From Candidatus Scatomonas pullistercoris (lineage in GTDB: Bacteria > Bacillota > Clostridia > Lachnospirales > Lachnospiraceae), in NCBI GenBank assembly GCA_018713515.1, contig DVOO01000011.1:124001-188000 (forward strand): a stretch of DNA of 64,000 nt, written 5' to 3'. The translations under genes were made by a program, and so were the position numbers. Shown piece by piece: positions 50,242 to 59,390 of this stretch. The notes under the pieces are model-generated. The model had not been told where the DNA came from, ran no database searches, and saw only the letters and a list, made by a program, of their open reading frames with translations. Positions within the stretch are counted from its first letter, which is position 1. Each line of letters begins with the position of its first letter.

Positions 50242-50754
50242 ATGCTTGATAGAAAAGTTTTGGAGCTTTTGAACCAGCAGGTCAATAAGGAGTTTTATTC
50301 TGCCTATCTGTATCTGGATTTTTCCAGCTTTTACAAGGATAAAGGCTTGGACGGCTTTGCCAACTGGTACCAGGTGCAGGCCCAGGAGGAGCGTGACCAT
50401 GCCATGCTTTTTTACCAGTACCTGCACAACAATAATGTGCGGCCGGTGCTGGAGACCATTGACAAGCCGGCGAAAGCGCTGGAAACCCTGAAGGATCCGC
50501 TGACGGCAGCCCTGGAACACGAGGAGTACGTAACCGGGCTCATCAATCAGATTTACGCTGCCGCCCAGGAGGTAAAAGATTTCCGTACCACTCAGTTTCT
50601 GGACTGGTTTGTGAAGGAGCAGGGAGAGGAGGAGACGAACGCTCATGATCTGATCACCAAGATGGATCTGTTCGGCTCTGATCCAAAGAGTCTGTACATG
50701 CTGGACAGTGAGCTGAAGGCCAGAGTTTACGCGGCTCCCAGCCTGGTGCTGTAG
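50242..50754 (+). CDS. ftnA: Ferritin
   Basis: The 170-residue four-helix protein has the non-haem ferritin features: NKEFYSAYLYLDFSSFY, AQEERDHAMLFYQYL with the E and EH ferroxidase ligands, EHEEYVTGLI and FVKEQGEEE. Ferritin stores iron as a mineral core and limits Fenton chemistry. It has its own promoter and terminator. GGAGAG sets the start. Confidence 0.95.
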   Translation: MLDRKVLELLNQQVNKEFYSAYLYLDFSSFYKDKGLDGFANWYQVQAQEERDHAMLFYQYLHNNNVRPVLETIDKPAKALETLKDPLTAALEHEEYVTGLINQIYAAAQEVKDFRTTQFLDWFVKEQGEEETNAHDLITKMDLFGSDPKSLYMLDSELKARVYAAPSLVL

Positions 50755-50770
50755 GGAGAACCGGAAGAAG

Positions 50771-50820
50771 GTCTCCGGAAGAAAGCAGGTGAACTTCCTG
50801 CTGATTCCGGAGACATTTTT
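50771..50820 (+). terminator. Ferritin terminator
   Basis: GTCTCCGGAA (50771-50780) pairs with TTCCGGAGAC (50805-50814), with an inner GCAGG/CCTGC stem, followed by ATTTTT. Confidence 0.9.
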
Positions 50821-50846
50821 GGGTAATTCGGGAAAAGGAGGAAGAG

Positions 50847-51389
50847 ATGGAAGTATTTGAGGGAAGGCCGGAATCCTGTGAGGGAAGGCTGGAAAAAGAA
50901 TGTGCCGTATATGATCTGCTGGACCGCCTGGGGATTCCTTTCCTCCGGGCGGACCATGAGGCGGTGATGACCATGGAAGGCTGTGAGGCGGCTGACAGAG
51001 TGCTGGGGGTGGAAATGTGCAAGAATCTGTTTCTGTGCAACGCCCAGAAGACCAGCTTTTACCTGCTGCTGATGCCGGGAGATAAAAAATTCAAAACGAA
51101 GGATCTGTCAAAGCAGATTCAGTCGGCCCGCCTGTCCTTTGCCGGAGCGGAATATATGGAAAAATATCTGAACATCGAGCCGGGAGCAGTCAGCATTCTG
51201 GGGCTTATGTATGACCGGGAAAAGAGAGTGCGGCTGCTTATCGACCGGGAGACGCTGGAAGCAGAATATCTGGGCTGCCATCCCTGCGTCAATACCAGCA
51301 GCCTGAAGATAAAAATGTCGGATATACTGGAGAAATTTCTTCCCTGGACGGGACATGCTTACACGGCGGTGGACCTGCCGCGGGAATAA
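50847..51389 (+). CDS. Prolyl-tRNA editing protein (ProX/PrdX type)
   Basis: The 180-residue YbaK-like domain protein hydrolyses misacylated Ala- or Cys-tRNA(Pro) in trans. It has KNLFLCNAQKTSFYLLLMPGDKKF with the catalytic-site lysine, LSFAGAEYMEKYLNIEPGAVSILGL and GCHPCVNTSSLKI. Alternatively it is a free-standing relative with another tRNA substrate. AAGGAGG lies just upstream of the ATG. Confidence 0.85.
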   Translation: MEVFEGRPESCEGRLEKECAVYDLLDRLGIPFLRADHEAVMTMEGCEAADRVLGVEMCKNLFLCNAQKTSFYLLLMPGDKKFKTKDLSKQIQSARLSFAGAEYMEKYLNIEPGAVSILGLMYDREKRVRLLIDRETLEAEYLGCHPCVNTSSLKIKMSDILEKFLPWTGHAYTAVDLPRE

Positions 51390-51395
51390 ACGCGG

Positions 51396-51435
51396 AAAAT
51401 CCGGAGCGGCCCCGAGGGTACCGTCTCCGGATTTT
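51396..51435. terminator. Bidirectional terminator between proX-like gene and SRP RNA
   Basis: AAAATCCGGAG (51396-51406) pairs with CTCCGGATTTT (51425-51435). T runs at both ends let it serve the converging genes. Confidence 0.9.
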
Positions 51436-51465
51436 CTGACAGATTTCTGTCTGCTTATTCTTTAT

Positions 51466-51736
51466 AAGTCCGTGCGCCTCCCTTCGAACTGACACCACAC
51501 ACGTTACTCTTACAGTTAACTCGGCCCAGGCACCCTCACGGCACACGGAAGGTTCCACTTAGTGCTGCTGCATTCCTGCCCTGACACGGTTCATGGATTC
51601 CCGTTGCGTAAGACCCGGACGTCAGCGCCACTTATAAGAGGCAGCTGCGCAGTGAAAAAGTCCTCGGTTCGGCATCACCCCTGCTGTAGCGGATTGCAGG
51701 TACAGGGCACCGCTGTCTCCCCGGCTGCACGGACTC
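51466..51736 (-). ncRNA. ffs: Signal recognition particle RNA, bacterial large form
   Basis: On the minus strand the 5' part reads AGTCCGTGCAGCCGGGGAGA, then GCGGTGCCCTGTACC and CAATCCGCTACAGCAGGGG, the Alu domain pattern of Gram-positive SRP RNA. The S domain has GTCAGGGCAGGAATGCAGCA (helix 8, the Ffh-binding loops), and the ends AGTCCGTGC and GCGCACGGACT pair. The length of about 270 nt and both domains place it in the large class. Ends are estimated to within a few bases. Confidence 0.93.
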
Positions 51737-51740
51737 TAAG

Positions 51741-51769
51741 AGTATAACCTGTTTGGCAGGAAAAGTCAA
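51741..51769 (-). promoter_or_regulatory. Promoter of the SRP RNA gene
   Basis: On the minus strand TTGACT (51764-51769), 17 bases, TATACT (51741-51746), a few bases before the 5' end of the RNA. Confidence 0.85.
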
Positions 51770-51788
51770 CGGCCTGCTAATAAAGAAC

Positions 51789-51817
51789 TTGTGGCAGCCA
51801 TAAAAATAAGCTATAAT
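51789..51817 (+). promoter_or_regulatory. Promoter of pfkA
   Basis: TTGTGG (51789-51794), 17 bases, TATAAT (51812-51817), divergent from the SRP RNA promoter. Confidence 0.65.
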
Positions 51818-51914
51818 AAAAACCAACTGAACGGCTGCCGTCCGCGGAGAAGATCCGGGGCAGGCCGTCCGTATGCCGGAAGGCAAATATAAAAGGATAG
51901 GATGGATGTGTCAA

Positions 51915-53003
51915 ATGAAAAGAATTGGATTATTGACAAGCGGCGGCGACTGTCAGGCTTTGAACGCCACCATGCGGGGCGTGGTAAAGGGACTTGCGAA
52001 CAACCTGGATGAGCTGGAAGTTTACGGCTTTATGAATGGATACAAGGGACTGATCTACGGAGATTACCGGATGCTTTCCTCCAAGGATTTTTCAGGTATC
52101 CTGACCCGCGGCGGCACGATCCTGGGCACTTCCCGCCAGCCCTTTAAACTGATGCGGGTTCCGGACGAAAAGGGTCTGGACAAGGTGGAAGCCATGAAGC
52201 AGACGTATTACAAGCTGCGCCTGGACTGCCTGGTTATTCTGGGCGGAAACGGCACACAGAAGACAGCCAATCTCCTCCGGGAGGAAGGGCTGCATATCCT
52301 CCATCTTCCCAAGACCATCGACAATGATATCTACGGTACGGATATGACCTTCGGTTTTTACAGTGCCGTGAATATTGCGACAGATGCCATTGACTGCATC
52401 CACACCACAGCCTCCTCTCACAACCGTGTGTTTATCGTGGAGGTTATGGGGCACAAGGTGGGCTGGCTGACCCTGTACGCGGGAATTGCAGGCGGCGCGG
52501 ATATCATCCTGATTCCGGAAATTCCCTATGATATCAACAAGATTGTGGAGGCCATCAACAAGCGTGTGGCCAGAGGCAGCGGCTTTACGATCCTTGCCGT
52601 GGCCGAGGGAGCCATCTCCAAGGAGATCGCGGCCCTGCCCAAGAAAGAACAGAAGAAAAAGCTGGAAAGCATCGCGAAGAAATATCCCTCCATCTCTTAT
52701 AAGATCGCCGAGGATATCCAGCAGCAGACAGGCATGGAAATCCGGGTGACGGTACCCGGCCACACCCAGAGAGGCGGAAGTCCCTGTCCCTATGACCGGG
52801 TGCTTTCCACCAGAATCGGTTCCGAGGCCGCCAAGCTGATTATGGAAGAACAGTACGGATATATGGTGGGCATTGTCAATGGAAAAGTCAAGAAGGTTCC
52901 ACTGGCCGAATGCGCGGGCAAGCTGAAGATGGTGGATCCCGGCTGCCAGGAGGTGAAGGATGCCAAGAGAATGGGCATCAGCTTCGGAGATGAAGATGTA
53001 TAA
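51915..53003 (+). CDS. pfkA: 6-phosphofructokinase
   Basis: The enzyme phosphorylates fructose 6-phosphate in glycolysis. The 362-residue protein has LLTSGGDCQALNATMRGV, GGTILGTSR, ILGGNGTQKTANLL, PKTIDNDI and PGHTQRGGSP. In the donor-binding loop the motif is GGNGT: the glycine that marks ATP use is present, while PKTIDND has the lysine usual in the pyrophosphate and mixed groups. The cofactor is therefore uncertain, with ATP favoured. The start is ATG 51915 (or 51906); the frame is open to 51873. dnaX follows 21 bases after the stop. Confidence 0.92.
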   Translation: MKRIGLLTSGGDCQALNATMRGVVKGLANNLDELEVYGFMNGYKGLIYGDYRMLSSKDFSGILTRGGTILGTSRQPFKLMRVPDEKGLDKVEAMKQTYYKLRLDCLVILGGNGTQKTANLLREEGLHILHLPKTIDNDIYGTDMTFGFYSAVNIATDAIDCIHTTASSHNRVFIVEVMGHKVGWLTLYAGIAGGADIILIPEIPYDINKIVEAINKRVARGSGFTILAVAEGAISKEIAALPKKEQKKKLESIAKKYPSISYKIAEDIQQQTGMEIRVTVPGHTQRGGSPCPYDRVLSTRIGSEAAKLIMEEQYGYMVGIVNGKVKKVPLAECAGKLKMVDPGCQEVKDAKRMGISFGDEDV

Positions 53004-53024
53004 GACCAGGATAGGAGTGACTCC

Positions 53025-54629
53025 ATGAGCTATACGGCTCTGTACCGAAAGTTCCGCCCTGCAGATTTTGAGGACGTTAAGGGGCAGGAACACATTGTAA
53101 CTACATTAAAGAACCAGATGCGGACCGGCCGCATCGGACATGCTTACCTGTTCTGCGGAACCCGCGGGACAGGTAAGACTACGGTGGCGAAGATTCTGGC
53201 CAGAGCAGTGAACTGCGAGCACCCTGTGGACGGAAGTCCCTGTAATGCCTGCGCCTCCTGCCGGGCAATCCAGGCCGGGATCTCCACAAATGTCATCGAG
53301 ATTGACGCGGCCTCCAACAACGGAGTGGACAACATCCGGGAGATTCGGGAGGAGGTTTCTTACCGGCCCACGGAAGGCCGGTACAAGGTCTATATTATCG
53401 ATGAGGTGCACATGCTCTCGGCAGGGGCCTTCAACGCACTTCTGAAGACGCTGGAGGAACCGCCGGAGTATGTGATTTTTATTCTGGCCACCACGGAGGC
53501 AAACAAGATACCGGTCACAATTCTGTCCCGATGCCAGCGCTATGATTTCAGGCGTATTACCATTGACACCATTGCAGACCGCCTGCGGGAACTCACAGAG
53601 AAGGAGGGCGTGAACGCGGAGGAAAAGGCCCTGCGCTATGTGGCGAAGAAGGCGGACGGCTCCATGCGCGACGCCTTAAGTCTCCTGGACCAGTGCATTG
53701 CCTTCTATCTGGGGGAAACCCTTACCTACGATAAGGTGCTGGAGGTTCTGGGAACTGTGGATACGGAGGTGTTCAGCCGACTTCTGCGGAGTGTCATTGC
53801 GGGAGATGTGTCCGGCTGCCTTCATATCCTGGAAAAGCTGGTGGCCCGGGGCAAAGAGATGAATCAGATGGTCAGCGATTTTACCTGGTATATGCGGAAT
53901 CTTCTGCTGGTGAAAAGTTCCGGTGATCTGGAGGATGTGCTGGATGTATCCACAGAAAATCTGGCGCAGCTGAAGGAAGAGAGCGGGATGGTGGAAAGCG
54001 GGACCCTGATGCGGTACATCCGGATTTTTTCAGAATTGTCGGGACAGATCCGCTACGCCTCCCAGAAACGGGTGCTGGTAGAAATCGCGCTGATCAAGCT
54101 CTGCCGGCCGCAGATGGAGACGGGGCTGGATTCCATTCTGGACAGGGTGCGTGTTCTGGAGGAAAAACTGGAGCAGGGATCCTTCGTTCCGGCAGGGTCC
54201 GCGGCAGTCCCCCGGGTAGAAGCCGGACTGGAGGGGGAGGAGACAGAGGAGCCTCCCGTTCTGCGGGCCGCTCCGGAAGATCTGAAAGAGATCCGTACCC
54301 AGTGGAAAATGATTGTGGGGAGAACGGCGCCCCCGCTGAAAATTTATCTGCAGAGCGCTGTGCCCAAATATGACGGGGCCACAGGAGAGGCAAAGCTGTT
54401 TCTGCTTTTCCGGGATAAGACAGCGCAGCTGTATGTAAACCGGCCGGAAAAAATTGAAGAGATCCGTCAGGCGATCCGGGAGACGGTGCGGAAGGATGTG
54501 GAAGTGGAGATTCTTCTGTCCGACGGCGCTGACCGGAGGGGGCTGGCAGATATACCCGTGGAGGAGCTGCTGCGGGAGGCAGTGCGTATGCCGGTGGAAA
54601 TAGAAGAGGATCCGGATGAGGATGAATAA
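53025..54629 (+). CDS. dnaX: DNA polymerase III subunits gamma and tau
   Basis: The clamp-loader ATPase. The 534-residue protein has GTRGTGKTTVAKI (Walker A), a zinc site with C-C--C---C in the following 40 residues, IIDEVHMLS (Walker B), ATTEANKIP (sensor I) and the SRC motif ILSRCQRYDF. The C-terminal 200 residues are typical tau. The gene is followed by ebfC and recR, the conserved operon. Confidence 0.97.
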   Translation: MSYTALYRKFRPADFEDVKGQEHIVTTLKNQMRTGRIGHAYLFCGTRGTGKTTVAKILARAVNCEHPVDGSPCNACASCRAIQAGISTNVIEIDAASNNGVDNIREIREEVSYRPTEGRYKVYIIDEVHMLSAGAFNALLKTLEEPPEYVIFILATTEANKIPVTILSRCQRYDFRRITIDTIADRLRELTEKEGVNAEEKALRYVAKKADGSMRDALSLLDQCIAFYLGETLTYDKVLEVLGTVDTEVFSRLLRSVIAGDVSGCLHILEKLVARGKEMNQMVSDFTWYMRNLLLVKSSGDLEDVLDVSTENLAQLKEESGMVESGTLMRYIRIFSELSGQIRYASQKRVLVEIALIKLCRPQMETGLDSILDRVRVLEEKLEQGSFVPAGSAAVPRVEAGLEGEETEEPPVLRAAPEDLKEIRTQWKMIVGRTAPPLKIYLQSAVPKYDGATGEAKLFLLFRDKTAQLYVNRPEKIEEIRQAIRETVRKDVEVEILLSDGADRRGLADIPVEELLREAVRMPVEIEEDPDEDE

Positions 54630-54648
54630 ATAACAGGAGGATAATCGT

Positions 54649-54993
54649 ATGGCAAAGAGAGGTGGATTCCCCGGAGGAATGCCCGGAAATATGAATAACC
54701 TGATGAAGCAGGCCCAGCGCATGCAGCGTCAGATGGAGGAAAATCAGAAGGCCCTGGAGGAAAAGGAATTTACAGCGGCTGCCGGAGGCGGGGCGGTGGA
54801 GATAACCGTTTCCGGAAAGAGGGAAGTAACGAAGGTGCATATTGAGCCGGAGGCGGTGGATCCCGAGGACGTGGAAATGCTGGAGGATCTGATTATGGCC
54901 GCGGCTAATGAGGCCCTGCGGAAAGTGGATGAGGAGTCTGCTGCGGTCATGTCCAAGATGACCGGCGGACTGGGCGGAGGCTTCCCCTTCTGA
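54649..54993 (+). CDS. YbaB/EbfC nucleoid-associated protein
   Basis: The 114-residue protein has a flexible glycine-rich start ([19 protein letters not shown]), then the YbaB fold with [19 protein letters not shown] and [19 protein letters not shown] and a glycine-rich C terminus. YbaB binds DNA as a dimer. Its place between dnaX and recR is the standard order. Confidence 0.95.
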   Translation: MAKRGGFPGGMPGNMNNLMKQAQRMQRQMEENQKALEEKEFTAAAGGGAVEITVSGKREVTKVHIEPEAVDPEDVEMLEDLIMAAANEALRKVDEESAAVMSKMTGGLGGGFPF

Positions 54994-54994
54994 T

Positions 54995-55591
54995 ATGGAA
55001 TACTATTCAAGCCACATCAGCAAATTGATTGAAGAGCTGGGAAGGCTTCCCGGCATCGGCCCGAAATCGGCCCAGAGGCTGGCCTTTCATATTGTAAATA
55101 TGCCGCCGGAGCAGGTGGAGGCTCTGTCCGCCTCCATCCGGGAGGCAAAGGCCAACGTGCGGTACTGCCGGATCTGCTGCACGCTGACGGATCAGGAGAT
55201 CTGTCCCATCTGCAGCAATCCCTCCCGGGATCAGAAGAAGATCATGGTGGTGGAGAATTCCCGGGATCTGGCAGCCTATGAGAAAACCGGAAAATATGAC
55301 GGCGTATACCATGTGCTGCACGGAGCCATATCACCCATGCTCGGCATCGGGCCGGACGATATTCGTCTGAAGGAACTGATGCAGCGGCTGCAGGGGGATG
55401 TGGAGGAAGTGATTATCGCCACCAACTCCAGTCTGGAGGGTGAGACCACGGCCATGTATATCAGCAAGCTGATCAAGCCTACCGGGATCCGGGTCACACG
55501 GATTGCCAGCGGCGTTCCGGTGGGAGGAGATCTGGAATATATCGATGAAGTAACGCTGCTCCGTGCTCTTGAGGGACGGGTGGAGCTGTAG
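54995..55591 (+). CDS. recR: Recombination protein RecR
   Basis: RecR acts with RecF/RecO in gap repair. The 198-residue protein has the N-terminal helix-hairpin-helix ([19 protein letters not shown]), a four-cysteine zinc finger ([16 protein letters not shown]), a Toprim domain with [12 protein letters not shown] and the C-terminal [19 protein letters not shown]. It starts one base after ebfC ends. Confidence 0.97.
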   Translation: MEYYSSHISKLIEELGRLPGIGPKSAQRLAFHIVNMPPEQVEALSASIREAKANVRYCRICCTLTDQEICPICSNPSRDQKKIMVVENSRDLAAYEKTGKYDGVYHVLHGAISPMLGIGPDDIRLKELMQRLQGDVEEVIIATNSSLEGETTAMYISKLIKPTGIRVTRIASGVPVGGDLEYIDEVTLLRALEGRVEL

Positions 55592-55604
55592 GAGGGAGGA
55601 ATGT

Positions 55605-56705
55605 ATGGCAAAGAAAAAGGTGACCTCCTCCGATGTGGCGCGGGCTTCCGGCGTGTCACAGGCAACAGTTTCCATGATCCTGAACCATAAGAGTACGGTT
55701 TCTTTTACCCGGGAAACGGTGGAAAAGGTGGAGCGGACGGCCAGAGAAATGGGATACCAGGTTCCGGGACGCCGGACCCATAAGGACAGCCGGAGCCAGC
55801 GGATGATCCTGGTAGTCTGTCCTACGCTGACAAACCCCTACTATGTAATGCTGCTGCAGGGCATCGAGGAGATCGCAAAGGAGAAGGGGTATGGGGTATT
55901 TGTCTGCAATACCCAGAGGAACCTTAAGCTGGAAGAGAATTATCTGCGGATGATGCGGGTTATGCAGCCCCAGGGTATTATTTATACCTGCAACCCCAGC
56001 GCCTGCTATAAGGAGCTGATCCGGGAGATGGCAGAGAAGATTCCGCTGGTGGTGGTAAACAACCGGGACGAAGGAATGACCATGGATGCCGTGGAGCTGA
56101 ACAATGCCAAGCCGGGCCGTCTGATGGCCGGCCATCTGCTGGAGCTGGGACACCGGCATGTGGCATTTGTGTCGCCGCCGCTGACTTCCCGGCAGGGGCA
56201 GCGGCAGAAACGGATCGAGGGATTCGTGAAGGAATATGAAGAAGCCGGACTGAAGGGGGATGTGATCGTCAAGGCGGCGGGTACAGAATTGATCTCCGGC
56301 ATTCCCAGCATGGACTCTGAATACCGCATGGGATATCTCCTTACGGAGGAGCTCATGGAAACTCATCCGGAATTGACCGCGATTGCGGCCATGAATGATA
56401 TGATGGCCTTCGGCATCATGGACGCACTGCTGGCCATGCGGCGGAAAATTCCCCAGGATGTGTCGGTGATCGGGTGCGACAATATCATTTACGCGGGGCT
56501 CAAGCCCATTTCCCTGACAACGATCGATCATTTTGTGGCGCTGAAGGGGCGGGATGCCTGCGAGATCGTGATCAAGAAGATTCATTCCCAGCGGAGCTAC
56601 AGGGCCGGGCATGAACCGGTCAGCATCTATCACATTGAATATGAGCCGAAGCTGATTGTCCGTTCCAGTACCACATACGCCCGCACAGCCAGAAAAAATA
56701 AATAA
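55605..56705 (+). CDS. LacI family transcriptional regulator
   Basis: The 366-residue protein has an N-terminal LacI-type helix-turn-helix (VTSSDVARASGVSQATVSMILN) with the hinge helix region, then a periplasmic-binding-like domain (VVCPTLTNPYYVMLLQGIEEIA, LLELGHRHVAFVSPP, AAMNDMMAFGIMDALL, VIGCDN). Such regulators respond to sugars. It is transcribed with or just after recR and precedes the transaldolase-transketolase operon. GGAGGGAGG sets ATG 55605; the ORF begins earlier inside recR. Whether it controls the operon is not shown. Confidence 0.92.
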   Translation: MAKKKVTSSDVARASGVSQATVSMILNHKSTVSFTRETVEKVERTAREMGYQVPGRRTHKDSRSQRMILVVCPTLTNPYYVMLLQGIEEIAKEKGYGVFVCNTQRNLKLEENYLRMMRVMQPQGIIYTCNPSACYKELIREMAEKIPLVVVNNRDEGMTMDAVELNNAKPGRLMAGHLLELGHRHVAFVSPPLTSRQGQRQKRIEGFVKEYEEAGLKGDVIVKAAGTELISGIPSMDSEYRMGYLLTEELMETHPELTAIAAMNDMMAFGIMDALLAMRRKIPQDVSVIGCDNIIYAGLKPISLTTIDHFVALKGRDACEIVIKKIHSQRSYRAGHEPVSIYHIEYEPKLIVRSSTTYARTARKNK

Positions 56706-56839
56706 AGGAAAAGAAAATTATTAATAATAAACAACTGAAATTTCGTGAGAAACTCAGAGTTTACGCGGATTTAAAGCAGCCGCGGAATTAATAAACAGAT
56801 ATTATTAATAAAAATTTTAATTAATAAAAAATCAAGCTC

Positions 56840-56867
56840 TTGACCGGAGCCAGAATATGCTTATACT
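56840..56867 (+). promoter_or_regulatory. Promoter of the transaldolase-transketolase operon
   Basis: TTGACC (56840-56845), 16 bases, TATACT (56862-56867). An AT-rich block with several TTAATAA-like repeats (about 56710-56830) lies upstream and could act as an UP element. I see no clear LacI-type palindrome there. Confidence 0.6.
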
Positions 56868-56944
56868 ATAAATTGTAGATGCCTGAATTTTACAGAAGAT
56901 AAAGGCAGAAATAAAAAATAATCCGGACAAGGGAGGTTTTAACA

Positions 56945-57601
56945 ATGAAATTTTTCGTAGACACCGCGAACGTAGATGAGATCAGAAAAGCCAATGATAT
57001 GGGAATTATCTGTGGAGTTACCACAAACCCGTCACTGATCGCAAAAGAGGGAAGAGACTTTAACGAGGTGATCAAAGAGATTACCGCCATCGTTGACGGA
57101 CCCATCAGCGGCGAGGTGAAGGCCACCACCACCGATGCGGAGGGAATGATCAAAGAGGGCCGTGAGATCGCAGCGATCCATCCCAACATGGTCGTAAAGA
57201 TACCCATGACGGTTGAGGGACTGAAGGCTGTCAAGGTTCTCCACGCGGAGGGAATTAAAACCAACGTAACTCTGATCTTTTCCGCAAACCAGGCCCTGCT
57301 GGCAGCGAGAGCAGGAGCTACCTATGTTTCTCCCTTCCTGGGCAGACTGGATGACATCAACCAGAGAGGCGTGGATCTGATTACGGAGATTTCCGAGATT
57401 TTCCAGGCGGCCGGCGATATCGACACCAAGATCATCGCTGCCAGCGTACGCAATCCCATCCACGTAACAGACTGCGCTCTGGCCGGCGCGGATATTGCCA
57501 CGGTTCCCTATAAGGTGCTGGAGCAGATGACGAAGCATCCGCTGACAGACGCGGGTATCGAGAAATTCCAGGCAGATTACAAAGCAGTATTCGGAGAATA
57601 A
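56945..57601 (+). CDS. Transaldolase/fructose-6-phosphate aldolase-like protein
   Basis: The 218-residue TIM barrel begins [16 protein letters not shown] and has [19 protein letters not shown] with the Schiff-base lysine, and [23 protein letters not shown]. It belongs to the short TalC/Fsa class. In an operon with split transketolase it is most likely a transaldolase of the pentose phosphate pathway. GGGAGG precedes the ATG. Confidence 0.92.
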   Translation: MKFFVDTANVDEIRKANDMGIICGVTTNPSLIAKEGRDFNEVIKEITAIVDGPISGEVKATTTDAEGMIKEGREIAAIHPNMVVKIPMTVEGLKAVKVLHAEGIKTNVTLIFSANQALLAARAGATYVSPFLGRLDDINQRGVDLITEISEIFQAAGDIDTKIIAASVRNPIHVTDCALAGADIATVPYKVLEQMTKHPLTDAGIEKFQADYKAVFGE

Positions 57602-57624
57602 TCGAGAGCAAAAGGAGATTAGAG

Positions 57625-58464
57625 ATGACGACGTTAGAGCTTCAGAAAATAGCCAATGAAGTCCGCAAGGACATTGTTACGGCTGTGCATGCGGCGAAAG
57701 CCGGACATCCGGGCGGATCTCTGTCCGCGGCGGATATCTTTACATATCTGTATTTTGAGGAAATGAATGTGGATCCGAAGGATCCGAAGAAGGCGGACCG
57801 CGACCGCTTCGTGCTGTCCAAGGGCCATACGGCACCGGGATACTATTCCGTTCTGGCGGAGAAAGGCTTCTTCCCCAGGGAGGATCTTAAAACCCTTCGT
57901 CATCTGGGCTCCTATCTGCAGGGCCATCCGGACATGAAGCACATTCCCGGCGTGGATATGTCCAGCGGCTCTCTGGGACAGGGGATTTCCGCAGCTGTGG
58001 GCATGGCGCTGACCGCAAAGCTTTACGGCCAGGATTACAGAGTGTACACACTCCTGGGTGACGGCGAGATCCAGGAGGGACAGGTCTGGGAGGCCGCCAT
58101 GTTTGCCGGCGCCAGAAAACTGGATAATCTGGTGGTGATCGTGGACAACAACGATCTGCAGATCGATGGAAGAATCGGAGATGTGTGCTCCCCCTACCCC
58201 ATCGATCAGAAATTTGAGGCATTTAATTTCCATGTGATCCGCGTACAGGACGGAAATGATTTCGATCAGCTTCGGGCCGCTTTCCAGGAGGCCAGAGGCG
58301 TTAAGGATATGCCCTGCGCCATTATCGCAAAAACTGTGAAGGGCAAGGGAGTTTCTTACATGGAGGATCAGGCGGGCTGGCACGGAAAAGCCCCCAACGA
58401 TGAAGAGTACAAGATTGCGATGGAAGAGCTGGAAAAGGCAGGTGAAGCGTTATGTCAGAAGTAA
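57625..58464 (+). CDS. Transketolase, N-terminal subunit
   Basis: This 279-residue subunit binds thiamine diphosphate: AGHPGGSLSAADIFTYLYF, LGDGEIQEGQVWEAAMFA (TPP/Mg site GDG-x-N-like) and VVIVDNNDLQ. It is the first half of a transketolase split into two genes, a layout common in Clostridia. It overlaps the second subunit gene by 13 bases. It would not work without the next gene. Confidence 0.95.
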   Translation: MTTLELQKIANEVRKDIVTAVHAAKAGHPGGSLSAADIFTYLYFEEMNVDPKDPKKADRDRFVLSKGHTAPGYYSVLAEKGFFPREDLKTLRHLGSYLQGHPDMKHIPGVDMSSGSLGQGISAAVGMALTAKLYGQDYRVYTLLGDGEIQEGQVWEAAMFAGARKLDNLVVIVDNNDLQIDGRIGDVCSPYPIDQKFEAFNFHVIRVQDGNDFDQLRAAFQEARGVKDMPCAIIAKTVKGKGVSYMEDQAGWHGKAPNDEEYKIAMEELEKAGEALCQK

Positions 58465-59390
58465 AGAAGATTGCGACCAGGGACAGCTACGGAAATGCTC
58501 TGGTGGAGCTGGGAAAAGAGCATGATGACCTGGTGGTGCTGGATGCGGATCTGGCAGCAGCCACCAAGACGGGAACCTTCAAAAAGGCTTTCCCGGAGCG
58601 CCACATCGACTGCGGAATTGCAGAGTGCAACATGATGGGTATTGCGGCGGGAATCGCGGCGGCAGGAAAAGTTCCCTTTGCCAGCAGCTTTGCCATGTTC
58701 GCGGCCGGCCGTGCCTTTGAGCAGGTACGCAACTCCATCGGATATCCGCATCTGAATGTAAAGATCGGCGCTACCCATGCCGGAATCTCTGTAGGAGAAG
58801 ACGGCGCTACCCACCAGTGCAATGAGGATATTGCGCTGATGCGCACCATCCCCGGCATGGTGGTGATCAATCCCTCCGATGATGTGGAGGCGAAGGCGGC
58901 AGTCAAAGCGGCCTATGAGCACCAGGGACCGGTTTATCTGCGTTTTGGAAGACTGGCCGCTCCGGTCATCAATGACCGTCCCGATTACAAGTTTGAGCTG
59001 GGACGGGGAATTGTCCTGAGAGAGGGAAAGGATCTGACCATTGTGGCCACGGGTCTGATGGTATCTGAATCTCTGGCGGCGGCAGAGATGCTGGCGGCGG
59101 AAGGCATCGATGCCAAAGTGATCAATATCCACACCATCAAACCCCTGGATGAGGAGCTGATTGTGGCTGCGGCCCGGGAGACGGGAAAAGTTGTCACCGT
59201 AGAAGAGCATTCCGTGATCGGCGGTCTGGGAAGCGCTGTGTGTGATGCGCTCTGCGCTAAGCATCCGGTTCCGGTGCTGAAGATCGGCGTGCAGGATGTA
59301 TATGGAGAATCCGGTCCGGCGGTGCAGCTGCTGGAGAAGTATGGCCTGGATGCCAAGGGAATCTTTCAGAGCATCAAGAACTGGTATTAA
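58452..59390 (+). CDS. Transketolase, C-terminal subunit
   Basis: This 312-residue subunit has the pyrimidine-binding domain: IDCGIAECNMMGIAAGIAA with the catalytic glutamate, PFASSFAMFAAGRAFEQVR, GVGEDGATHQ-like (VGEDGATHQ) and the C-terminal VEEHSVIGGLGSAV. With the N-terminal subunit it transfers two-carbon units between sugar phosphates. It ends tail to tail with yyaC, overlapping by 4 bases. Confidence 0.95.
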   Translation: MSEVKKIATRDSYGNALVELGKEHDDLVVLDADLAAATKTGTFKKAFPERHIDCGIAECNMMGIAAGIAAAGKVPFASSFAMFAAGRAFEQVRNSIGYPHLNVKIGATHAGISVGEDGATHQCNEDIALMRTIPGMVVINPSDDVEAKAAVKAAYEHQGPVYLRFGRLAAPVINDRPDYKFELGRGIVLREGKDLTIVATGLMVSESLAAAEMLAAEGIDAKVINIHTIKPLDEELIVAAARETGKVVTVEEHSVIGGLGSAVCDALCAKHPVPVLKIGVQDVYGESGPAVQLLEKYGLDAKGIFQSIKNWY

